Shown: in pieces, positions 11,054 to 21,476 of the stretch
How the letters are laid out: every line of letters starts with the position of its first letter
Position numbering within the stretch: position 1 is the stretch's first letter
Translations under genes and position numbers: made by a program
Notes under the pieces: model-generated
Databases searched by the model: none
Told to the model about the DNA's origin: nothing
The model's input: the letters and a program-made list of their open reading frames with translations, nothing else
Origin: Coix lacryma-jobi var. lacryma-jobi
Taxonomy: Eukaryota; Streptophyta; Magnoliopsida; Poales; Poaceae
Direction: 5' to 3'
NCBI GenBank assembly: GCA_009763385.1
Contig: CM019824.1
Coordinates: 114,222,660-114,286,659, forward strand
Length of the DNA stretch: 64,000 nt

Positions 11054-12729
11054 AGCTCCCTCAAGCTAACCTGTTGCTCGTCCTCGAGCAACAATGCGGT
11101 TTAAGCATAGAACATGAAATAGATAGCACTTAAGATGCATACAAGTGCATATTGTAGTGAGAAATAACTTAGTATATATCATTAATCATAGCAATGTGGG
11201 GCTTATAGCATTTCACTTCAAACATGCAAGAGTGAAATAAAGCAGTAGATAGGAAACTTTTATCTTGCTTAGGTTTGACTAGGATTCTGTCTGGAGTTTT
11301 TAAGGTTTTCAAAAGATAAAAACTTGCTTAAGTCCTCCAAGATTCACTCAATCACTCAATGGTGTTTAAATCCTCACTTAGGCCAAAATGTAGCCTCTCG
11401 TATTTCTAAAGAATGATATGTGGAGTAATAGGTAGGCTAGAATCATGAGCAAATTGCATAATGTTTATTGCTAAGCTAGACACTCAGATCATAAGGAGCA
11501 GCAAATCATAAAAATTGATCAAGATATGCGTGTGTGGTTATGTGGAAGTGTATAGAGAGATATTCATAATCCTTCCTAGTTAATTTCTGGGGTCTAGAGC
11601 TAATGATAACTCTCTCTCTTTTTTCGATACATAGTGAGTAGACAAAAATGTGTCCTCATTTTTTTCTTAGGACATAGTCCTCTCTTCTCTGAGCTGCTTT
11701 GCTCACTTTTTTTTCATATCTCTCTTTTTTTAGCTCTAGATTTCCCCAGATATCTATAGGAAAGGTTTTTAGAAATGAAAAGGGGGAAGAGAGAGAAATG
11801 CTTATTCCCAGTGTAGGAATAGCATAGGCTAGCATGGAACGTTTGGTAAGGTATTGCATATCTCCAGTCTAGAGAATGAGCAATTTATTTGGTGGTTGCA
11901 AACTTCCAAAGTGGAGAGTAAGCAATTTATGGTGGGTGGGTGTATCTTCATCAAAAGATATGATAAGCTTCTCTACTAAGATCTATGAGGTCTAACAAAG
12001 CTCAAACAAACAAAGCTCTTTGTGGTTTAGACTAACAAAATTTGGCTAGTGGTGGGATGGGATAAAATCCAGGAGGAACTTTTAGCAAGGTTTTTCATGA
12101 TTTTAAAGGAAATCCTCCAGATTAGGTCCTAATTTCACCTTAGCAAGTTTAAAGAATTACTCCATTTCTAACTAACTTTATTCACTAAGCATTTTCAGTT
12201 AAAACATGTGCAACCCACAAAGCTACAACTTAGATAAAACTAGTTATTCTAACTATAACAATAGCATTTGCATGGCATATTTTATTTTATTCCGGTTCCA
12301 AACATTTTTAAGCAGATTTTATCATTTTTACTCATGGGATAATTACTTAGGCAAGTATATAACATTCAAAAGTTTTCAAAAGATATAGACTTTAAGAACC
12401 GAACATAAAGAGTAGGGTTGAAACATACCTTATTGGCGCGAGGATCTCCCCCAAGCTGCTTCTTGCTTGGTGAAGGGTCTTCATCTTTCTCGGTCAGAGC
12501 TCTTGTTCTCATTTATTAAAAAGGAAACTATCTAAGTTGTGAAAAAGGGAAACTATCCTATTATGATATTTTATTATTCTAGCTAAGTTAACATATACTT
12601 ATGCATATAACTAATGATAAGTGATTTTTTTAGTTACATGCATGACATATGTTATTTATTTGAAAAATAGGAAATATAAAAGTAAATCCATACCATAGAT
12701 CCATGGAATTTCATCCTTATTGGTGGATC
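11054..12729 (-). other. Athila-B interior without recognisable genes
   Basis: This is AT-rich sequence between the protease remnant and the 3' LTR. All frames are short and I recognise no domain. In autonomous Athila elements this position would hold pol and an extra 3' ORF. Their absence makes the element a large derivative that depends on proteins from elsewhere. Confidence 0.6.
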
Positions 12730-14577
12730 TTCTTCCTTGGGTGCTTCTTCTTTAACTTTCATCGGTTCTTCTTCTTCTGGCACCTCTCCTTTGTCATGTG
12801 AAATACACAACTCAGGAGAAGGTGGTTCTTTCTTTCTGTTCTACACCTTGTTTCTTGGGCGCCTCTTACTTGGTACGGTAACAGGTTTTGCTTCCTGCAT
12901 GTTAGCGGCATATTGCGGGACCACGAGAAAAGGAGAATATTTCCGTTCCTCCCTCCTAATGCTCATTTTGCATTTTACCACTCCCCACATATATGCAAGC
13001 ATCAACAGTGTTCAAGAAAGGTCTACCTAAGATTAGAGGCACATCTTTCCTATTTCCCATATCTAGTATTATGAAATCAGCAGGAACATAGAACCTCCAA
13101 TATGAACAGGTAAATCAGTGACTATTCCTTCTACATAGCATGTTGATTGATCAGCTAGCATGACATAGGCAGATGTGGATGACATGGGTGGAAAGAACGA
13201 GTTTTCATAGAAATCCTTAGATAAAATGTCACACTACTCGATCCTAAATCACAGATGGCATTTTTAAAGACTTCACCAAAGATTGAGCATCTAATTATGG
13301 GACTACCAGGATCACCCTTTTAACAGTCATGGTTTGATCTTCATAATAGTTAAAATATTTTATTTCAACCATATTTGCAGTTTCCATGTTAGGTTTAGCC
13401 GGAATTTTGCCAGTTTCAAAAGATGGTATGATAGCAGCAAGTTGAGCTAATTGGGTTTCTAACATCTTATTAAAGCCAAGTTGATTTTTCAGAGCAAATG
13501 AGAAATCTTCCCATTTAGCATTTATGTTCTCAAGCATTTTATCATTTTACATTAATTTCTTATTCCAAAATTCAGTAGTTCTACCTTGAGAGTAGACTAG
13601 ATTCTTTAAGAACGAGAATTATCACTACTTTGGAAATTAGAGCGAGGGAATGAATTATTACCTTGAGAGTTGGAGTGTTGATTCCATCCTTGATTTTGTT
13701 GGCGGAAACCGTTGTTGTTGTTGTTGTTGATGAAGTTCAAATCTTCATGTAACTCGGGGCAGTGGTTCCCAGAATGTCCGGTTTCTCCACAGACTTCACA
13801 AGTCATGTAGGATTCCAGAGATTGGACACTCTCTTGTTGGTTCATCTTCTCACAGTTGTCCAAGCTTCTTGGCCAGCAGGGTCCATCTTGGCCACGATCA
13901 TGTCGGCCTCCTTAAGGAATGCATACCTCCCTTACGGGGCTGCAGTCTCTCGTCATTCCATCCTTGGTTCGACACCATCTTCTCTATGAGAGCCTTAGCA
14001 TCTGCAACATTCAGAGAAAAGAATGCACCACCGCGGCGGCATCCAAATGGCTTCTAGAGAGGGGTTAGGCCATGGTAGAAGTTCTGGATCAATAGCCAGT
14101 CCTTCATACCATGGTGTGGACAAGCAGTGACGTACTCTTGCATTCTCTCCCAAGCCTAGGGAATAGATTCCTCGGCTTGTTGCGTAAAGCTGGAGATTTT
14201 GTTGCGAAGAGCGTTCGTCTTGCCCATCGAAAAGAATTTAGCGAGAAAAGCAATGGAACACTTGTCCCATGTGTCTACAGCACTGTGATTGGTATAGAAC
14301 CATTGCTTCGCCTTTCCTAGGAGAGAAAAGGGAAAGAGACGAAGACAGATGGCTTCTTGGTTTATCCCCTTAATGGTGAAGGTGCCGCAAATCTCCAAAA
14401 ATTGTTAGAGGTGGGCATTGGCATTCACATGAGCTTTGCCACATAATGGGCTAGCTTGGACCATCGTGATCAGAGCCAGTTTCAACTCGAAATTGAGGTT
14501 GGCATCGATCACGGCTAGTCCTGTCGCTACATTGGCGGCAAAAGGAGCAAAAAACTCACGAATGGTCTTGTTGGCCA
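12730..14577 (-). pseudogene. Athila-B gag and partial protease (broken)
   Basis: On the minus strand a start at about 14577 reads MANKTIREFFAPFAANVATG, followed by the Retrotrans_gag core (RLFPFSLLGKAKQWFY, about 14330). A CCHC knuckle, CEVCGETGHSGNHC, lies near 13760-13800, and then a Gln/Asn-rich tail. Around 13320-12960 come protease-like pieces (CDLGSS; PLILGRPFL). Stops and shifts break the frame, for example near 14405, 14157 and 13606. The order and sequence are those of Athila Gag, which coats element RNA. The protease is incomplete and nothing of pol follows. Confidence 0.8.
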
Positions 14578-14734
14578 TCGTGAAGGTAGAACGAGATAAG
14601 AAAGAAAGAAGTTGAAGAAGGTGAAGGAAAAAGATAAGAAGGACTAAAAAAGAAAGAATGGGAAAGATGGGATTCGCTAAGCAGGAGCTTAAGCGAAGAT
14701 AAATTTGACAAGGACTCGAAGGATACACCGATTG

Positions 14735-14901
14735 CCTTCCCTAGCAATGGCGCCAGAAATGCTTGTTGGTAGTTCTTAACTTCACTAAAGATAGAGCTAG
14801 GCAACTATCCCCGGTAACGGCCCAAAAATGCTTGTTGACACTTGCTAACGTCGTTACTAGGAGTAGACTATGGAATCTATCCCTGGCAACGGCGCCAGAA
14901 A
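14735..14901 (-). repeat. Triplicated primer-binding-site/LTR-edge unit of Athila-B
   Basis: The junction of LTR edge and primer binding site occurs three times: ATGCTTGTT at 14759, ATGCTTGTT at 14828 and ATGCTTGTA at 14901, that is 69 and 73 bp apart. The outer two carry GGCGCCA next to it. The middle one has GGCCCAA instead. On the minus strand, CTGGCGCCGTTGCCAGGG at 14881-14898 is the best match to the usual Athila primer site. I placed the LTR edge at 14902, but either other copy could be the working one. Confidence 0.7.
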
Positions 14902-16668
14902 TGCTTGTAGCAAGTCCAGTCACTATACCTAAAGTGAAGCTAAAGCAGCTATCTACTAATGTCAAATGGGGTTCAATCCTGATACTAGTAGGAGCTAGCT
15001 AGAGAGATTGCAATCTACGTAGAGGAGATTCTGCAAGCGCACAGAACTAGTAGTAGCACTTCGCCTACGAGTACCAGGTGTCGATTTATTTCATCCCAAA
15101 GAAAGGAGGGTGGTGATGAGTCAGGAAGGAGTCGAAGAAGAAAAGAAAAGGAGGAGAAAAGAAGAGACCAGATGAAAGAAAAGAATTTATGAGTGGATAG
15201 GTAAGGATGAAACGAATGGTTGGTAAGGTGGATGGATAGGTAGATAAGGGGAATAATAACTAAGGATAACTAATATAACTAACTAATAACTAATACTACT
15301 CCTAGATAACTAGAAGCAAGATAGGCAAAGCCAAATAAGCAACCAAGTAAGTATATTTTTATTCCTATCTTGTCAAGTACCGAGGCGTACTAGCCTTTAC
15401 CACTGACTTAGGTTGAACGCTAGCATAACGAGCCTTACTGTTAAACTAGACCATCTACGTGGTGGAATTCAAGGCGCACAGGGCTGTCACCACCTGCTTG
15501 CTACCACAGCTATCCGGGGGTCTAGCCGTATCTGAAGGTAAGTCTATACCTAAGCACCACGCCTAATTATATTCTAACTATCTCTATCCTAGCCTAGAAT
15601 AGAGACACCCTTGCGGACGTCAGAGCAAATACTTGACTTAATAAGATAAACTCTAAATTAACTAAGCAACCTATTGGCAAAGATCAAACACTAAGCACAC
15701 TAGAGATTAACTACTATGGCTAAGTGAATTGAACTGTAGGATAGCTAGGTGCTCAAGCAAACAATCAAGTATACTACTCAATACTGGTAAGTAGAATAAA
15801 GTAATACTTGAAATGATGAACTAGAATATAGTAAAGTGCTTGAGTAACAAGAGCAAAACCTGAACTGGAGATGAAGGAAGACTCTTCCCAGCTCTAGGAC
15901 CGATCACTCGCACGCTTCTACTCTTGAGCTAAGCCTTGAGCAACGCTTCCGCGAGGGCAATGAGGCAAGGATGCCTTGCTCTACTAGCTACCTACTTGCC
16001 TAAGCTTGGCTAAATCCTAAGCTATTAGCTCTCTAGCTCTAGTCTTGCTTTCTTTGCTTCCTTTCCTTCCTTGCTTGAAATGAAGTGACGCCTCCAGGGG
16101 GGTATTTATAGCCCAAGTGAGTGAGGGGGTACTTATAGGGGGAAGCCAACCGACCTAGGGCAAACCCTAGTGGTGGGCGCCAGCCCTAGGTGGCGGCCGC
16201 CACCTCCCTAGCCCTTGGATGCACCGTCATTGATCCTACGGTCTCTAGGGACTCCTCCAAGGCGGTTGCATGTCCAGATAACCGTCATTAGGTCATGATC
16301 CACGCCACTCCCCTCCTGATCCCTCCGATGCCACTGATCTAGTGATCAAGGGCCAAGATTTGGCCCTGGGGTGGTCACACGGATCAGTGACTTGGCAGGG
16401 GGGAGTTTGGGCCTTTCCCTGGTCGCGGGCGCCACCCAGGGGTGGCGGGCGCCACCCCACTAGGGCCCAAATGGGCTCTGGTGAGTGGTCTCGGCCCCTG
16501 GTGGGTCCATTCTCCAAATTTGGTCCAAATTTTGCATTCAAATAAAAATCTATGGACATGTGGAATTTGGTTAGTTTGTTTGAAACTATTTGACTACTTT
16601 TCATGCCTTTTTGGTGAATTTTTGGGTAAAATGTTGATGGTAAAACAAGTGTTTAAAGACCATCAACA
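14902..16668 (-). repeat. Athila-B 5' LTR
   Basis: On + it starts TGCTTGTAGCAAG and ends CCATCAACA, giving TGTTGATGG...CTACAAGCA on the element strand. The half toward 16668 is repeated at 10796-11053. It contains strong palindromes built on GGTGGCG...CGCCACC near 16170-16200 and 16430-16455. No gene is visible. The reading frames at 16293-16678 are artefacts of these palindromes. Confidence 0.82.
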
Positions 16669-16670
16669 GG

Positions 16671-16895
16671 TATCATGATGATCAAATGGCTCGTCAAAAC
16701 ATCAGTACCCGGTTAACAAGAATATCAGAAGACCAAGCCGATATCAACCGGATGTTGATGGAGCAGCAACAATGGATTGCCAGAGTGGAGGACGCGGTCG
16801 AGAACATTTGACAAAATCAAGATCAAACAAATCAGTATTGGGATGCCTTCTGGTCCATGCCCCAGTACCATCACTATCGACCGCCACCTCCATAG
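16671..16895 (+). pseudogene. Athila-A: end of the 3' open reading frame
   Basis: One frame reads DDQMARQNISTRLTRISEDQ and continues through a Gln-rich, coiled-coil-like stretch, an internal TGA (probably CGA mutated) and a tail WDAFWSMPQYHHYRPPPP before TAG. Athila elements often end their last ORF with such a charged, Gln-rich and then Pro-rich tail. Only this end is left in the window. The upstream part lies beyond Athila-B and Copia-1. Confidence 0.5.
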
Positions 16896-18067
16896 TGATC
16901 TCCAGCTTGGGGGAGGAGCCCCCAAGGTTTTGCACCAACGGGGAGGAGCCCCAATGTCAGGTAAGTCCTTATCTGACGAGTTATCCTTATAGTTATCTTT
17001 ATATCTATTTAGTTTGCTTTATTAAATTCAAATAAATAATAAGCTCTAGTTTATCTCTGATTAATGCATCCCTGAATCTTAAAAAGAAAAAAATCCAGAA
17101 AAATATTAGAACCTTTGTCTATATGTCTAGTGTTAACCTTTAAATTCTTCCGGGATATAAACATAAAAAACATAAAACTTGTGGGTAGCAAAATGCTTGA
17201 TCCTAGTCTAAAGTGATTGATGGATATGATATGAATCTAAGTTACTATATATCTTATTCTAAAATGACAGTAGAGTTCTAGAGAATTTCTTAATTAAACA
17301 TGATCATTAAAACATTGAGTTAAGTTAAGCTTTGTTGACCCTATGAAAAGTTATTATGCTCCTTGAATCAAGTTCACTTACACGTTTCCATTTTCCGCAT
17401 AAATGCTCAAAGTTTTTATTATCCTTTCAAAAGTTTGTTGGAAGCATGTGGCTGTGCAAAAATAATAAAAAGAGAAAAATATATAAAAACAAAATATCCG
17501 AGGAAATAAAAAGGGACAAGTGTCCGAAACCTCAAAAAGAAAGATCCTGAGGAAATAAAAAGGGACAAGTGTCCGGAACCTCGCCAATAAAAAAAAGAAA
17601 AGAGAAAAGGAAAAATGGGCACGTGCCCGGCAGTAGAATTAGTCTGATAGCCACATGACTACATCAAATAGAAGGAAGTGATATTTTCAAGAGCATCCAA
17701 CTCCATTTTTCACACACATGCACCTCTTGATTCAATAAGTATGATTGCTTTCCCTATGGATCCATTGTTTAATTTAGCAATATATGTTAAACATTTGAAA
17801 AAACTCTAAAAACTCCAAAATAAAGGTGAAGTAGAAGAACTTGAGATATAGTGCTTGGATTATTTATCCTATCTTTCATTTGCTTGAGGCTAAGGTAAAG
17901 CTATACGCCCCATGGTTAAAGTAATAAAGACAAGTGTGAAAACGAGACAAATTTATTTCAAATCGGATGAGAATTTTTTGTTTAACACCAGGGAGGCTTA
18001 AGTTATTTGTCATGATCTATTATAATTATTTGCTAAGGGACTAGCAAAGGTTAAGCTTGGGGGAGCT
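16896..18067 (+). other. Athila-A 3' untranslated region with polypurine tract
   Basis: This is AT-rich and non-coding. It ends in the polypurine tract GCTTGGGGGAGCT at about 18055-18067, against the LTR. A roughly 49 bp block containing GGGACAAGTGTCC is present at 17514 and 17563. The related spot at 17617 has the different perfect palindrome GGGCACGTGCCC. Two GGGGGAGGAGCCCC-like blocks lie near 16912-16952. Confidence 0.65.
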
Positions 18068-19468
18068 TGTTGACAGTCCTTACAGTCAACATTATACCAT
18101 CAACTAGTGCATAAAACAATGGTAAACATGTGACAATGCATAGTTATAGGGTTTGATTCTATCAAGTTCCACGAGTTGTGTATTTCTCACTTGTTTTGCA
18201 TGAACATCAACATTTCACTACATAAAAGTATCTCAAGTGATGAATTGGATCATACCATTGCGAAGAGCTCGTCAAGACGATTGAAACAGACATATGGTTT
18301 GATACATTTGGAGTCCCGGTGAGAGAGTCCTTATTGGCTACGACATGGAAGCTTCTAGAACAACCTGGAGTGATCACCAAGCAACATAATACGGGGACTA
18401 AACTGACAGATTAAAGATCATTGGTGAATCACTATTTTCCAGAGAGTTTTACAAAAGACGACAAGAGGTTGAATCCTTCTCCAACAAGACAAGTGCAACG
18501 GGATGGAAAGGCGCATTAGGGCAACAAGGAAGGTTCCAGGAGACGTCACAACGAAGCAACCACCTGGGGGCTGCCAGGTGGGGCCGACCAGCCCCACCCC
18601 TAGGCTGGCCGGCCTGGGCTAGGTTCCCCCTCGGCCCATCTTCGCGAAGCGTGACCTAATCGACCTCCTCGACGCATCTAAGGCCTTGATCAAGGTCAAT
18701 TTGATCCGAAGGTCGCGGTTCATCCCACCGGGCTATATAAGCAGCCCCAGACTCCCTCCATGAAGCAATCCTCAATTCATATTGATCAGAGCTATCTTCA
18801 TCAGGCAATTAGAGAGACATAGTTGGGGATTTAGAGATTAGAGATTAGATTAGAGGCTCTACTTCGAGACTAGAATTAGAATTAGATAGAAACAAGTAGA
18901 GTTGAGCGTGGCTCAGGATTCCAGATCGTCATCAGGAGTTCTGGTAATTCTTGTATTCGACTTTGTGCTATTTCAATTATCATTATGTTTCTCTTTATTA
19001 TGTTCTTTGTTATTCTAGTTATATGCTTGATATAGTTCTAATTGATAGTAAGTTCATACATATGTTCGTAAAGCGCTTAGTTCGATTCTGGATTCGATTA
19101 GGTGGTCGATATAATGTAGGCATGGTGCTTAGATTATGTTTACCTACGAATGCACCATATTCTCCGGGCCTGCAAGTGGTAGATCGCGAGGGTGACTTTT
19201 ATAGCCTTGTTGAGTCCTTTGTAGTCCACTCCCTGAGTCTAGGACAAGTAGAACCTAGTTACACTGAAGGAATTACTCTGGATATGAACTTCTTTTTTAA
19301 TGTTCCTTGTGTATGTGTGGATGATTAATTATGCTATATATGATTTCATATGCTAGGACTAACTTAGACTTAATAGAAGTAATATAACTTAGGAGTCTAA
19401 TCTCTTAACGTATCGATTAGTTCTCAATTCTGCTTGATCACATGAGTCTCTCTCTCTAATTATGAATT
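18068..19468 (+). repeat. Athila-A 3' LTR, left part (interrupted by Copia-2)
   Basis: It begins TGTTGACAG directly after the polypurine tract and ends at the Copia-2 insertion. GAATT at 19464-19468 is repeated at 28617-28621. The remainder of the LTR is 28622-29055. It carries palindromes around GGCTGGCCGGCC near 18600 and a TATA box near 18733. The frame at 18951-19328 is not recognised. Confidence 0.85.
18733..18741 (+). promoter_or_regulatory. TATA box of the Athila-A LTR
   Basis: CTATATAAG lies in GGGCTATATAAGCAGCCCC. The same block, CCACCGGGCTATATAAG, recurs at 29226 in the related LTR fragment. That conservation between two diverged LTRs supports a core promoter. Confidence 0.6.
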
Positions 19469-21413
19469 TGCGGATACATGGGTGTATGCCGAGTCTCGAG
19501 TGATGAGTGATTGTCAACTGGGATGATGCGCATGTTCTTTGGCTTGTGTTGTGCAGGTGTTGAGCACGGATGCAATGATCGAAGGCAAGGTGAAGGTCAA
19601 GTAGAGACGTGTCGTGCCGATGGACCGGGAGCGATGAAGGGCGGACGTGAGGCTTGGACTGAGGGACCGGTGGCCTGAGGGTCAGCTGTGGTGGCTGACA
19701 GCCTGGGACAGCGACGAGCGAAGACTTGCGAGGCATAGTGTTGCTTGGGTCGTGGTCCTGGGGACATGTGTCGGTGGACGGGGTGCACGGGCAGTGCATC
19801 CCCTCGACAGCTCGGTTAGATGGTTGAGCCACAGAAAAACCATCGAGTGGACGGCTTCCCGGTTTGGGCCTCAAAACCTGGCCGCTGATGGTTTCCGAGT
19901 TTGGGCCATAAATCTCGGGCTGAGGACGGTTTCCAGGTTTGGGCCTCAAAACCTGGGCGCTGCGGGTTTCTGAGTTTGGGCCACAAAACTCAGGCGATGG
20001 ACGGCTGGTTTCCCGGTTTGGGCCTCAAAACCAGGGGTTGGGCATGAAGGCTGGTTTCCCGCTTTGGGCCACAAAACCAGGGGTGAGGTCCAGGAAAAGG
20101 ACGAGCAGAGCGGTGGCGGCACGTGGCAGCAATCAGTGAGGTTGCGTTGAGGCAACGCTACCAGTTGTGCGGGCGTGGCCGTCGGATCATCACCTACCAC
20201 GAGTTGGTCCAGAATAACCTTAGGGTTTAGCTGGTTCGCTCTATAATTAGTTAGGGGTAGAGTGGGAACTAGAATTAGGATAAGTAGAGGGAGACACCCA
20301 CCTCCCATCCTATCTCAGTCATTTGCTATTTTCCACCTAGGGTTTCCTGCTCTACCAATCCCCTGTTGTAGCAAACTGAGATCCACAGAGAAGACAATCA
20401 TACATCTGTGTTCGTCAGATTTTGAGGAAGTGAGACCGTAATCTCAATGTTGTAGCGTGTAGTAGCTACACGGTTGCAAATTTTTGGTTGTGATTTGCGT
20501 TTTGGTGTTGTTCTTCACGGGTTGCTTTTGTCCACGATTTTCCCGTTGATCGATTTCTTCACTCAGTGCGTCTTTTGTGATTCCGTTTGAACTGAGTTGT
20601 TCTAGATCGTGAGGTACATCTTTCCACCGAAGGAATTTACCTCTAACCTCACGAGCTAGTAGATCAGTCGATTTTTGTTTTGGATTGAGTTTTGCTCCTT
20701 TGCCCCGAATTCTTCTAATTCACCGATTTGGAGTTAGGTTCGAGCCATGATCTCTTTGGGATAGCTCACTAACCTCCTTGGAACTCCTCATACCAAGTCT
20801 AAGCTTTAGAGCTTTTGATTCGGAGGAGATTGGGTTGAATCCACGAAAGAACAGTGCAGTTTTGGGGGCATCGGACTCTCGCGTCGGGAGCATCGGACGT
20901 TTTGTTCATCACATCGGACGTGTCCGATGCCATGTGTCATCTGACAACATTTTTAAAGGAGCATCGGACGTTGACCATTGGAGCGTCCGTTGTCATCAGA
21001 CGCACCAGGGGTCTAGCATCGGACGCTAGGGTTTTACTGTAGCAGCGTCCGATGTGAGTCCAGTAAGGTTCCAGTAATAGTCATTTTGCATCGGACGCAT
21101 CTGGTGCCTGGCCATCGGACGCAGGCCAGCGTCCGATGCTGCGTCTTCAGCACGTTTTCATCCGCGGTTCTTTCGTCCATTGTCAGTTTTGATTTCCGGC
21201 TTTTGCATTGGGTTTCTCGAGTTGTGTAGTGTCTCGCTGTGCTTCTTGGAAGCATCTACCCTACATCTAGGGTCGTGGACACTCACAAGCTCTAGGTTTG
21301 CTCTTGGGGTTAATTCTCGGGACAGTGGCAACAAGTTTCTGAAAAGAAATTTTGAAGCTCCCATTCACCCCCCCCCCCTCTGGTCGCTTTCTGGTTGCAC
21401 TTTCGGTCCTTCA
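19469..21413 (+). repeat. Copia-2 5' LTR (1945 bp)
   Basis: It runs from TGCGGATACATGGG to CGGTCCTTCA. It includes a U3 hairpin array (19858-20085) with arms such as CCAGGTTT/AAACCTGG and CTGAGTTT/AAACTCAG, and an R/U5 array built on CATCGGACGC with the inverted form GCGTCCGATG (about 20870-21140). The C-rich end near 21366 precedes the terminal CA. Confidence 0.93.
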
Positions 21414-21415
21414 AT

Positions 21416-21432
21416 TGGTATCGGAGCAGGTT
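21416..21432 (+). other. Copia-2 primer binding site
   Basis: TGGTATCGGAGCAGGTT follows the LTR by two bases and matches the initiator methionine tRNA site used by plant copia elements. Confidence 0.88.
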
Positions 21433-21476
21433 AAGGATCTTCCACCTTAGCCGGTTCTAGATCCACAGAAGGCGAC

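Larger units (their letters stand above)
10796..16668 (-). mobile_element. Athila-B: non-autonomous Athila-type Ty3/gypsy element, truncated 3' LTR
   Basis: Read on the minus strand it has a 5' LTR (16668-14902), a primer binding site, gag and part of a protease (14577-12730), a non-coding interior, a polypurine tract, and the first part of a 3' LTR (11053-10796), which Copia-1 interrupts. The Gag sequence and the TGGCGCC primer site are typical of the Athila lineage. No reverse transcriptase, RNase H or integrase motif is visible in the interior of about 3.85 kb. It is inserted in Athila-A; GGTAT at 16669-16673 is the likely right-hand target duplication. Confidence 0.82.

Noticed and set aside
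18951..19328. A 125-codon ORF in the Athila-A LTR
   Set aside because: It is a Tyr/Leu-rich chance frame in AT-rich LTR sequence with no domain or family resemblance.
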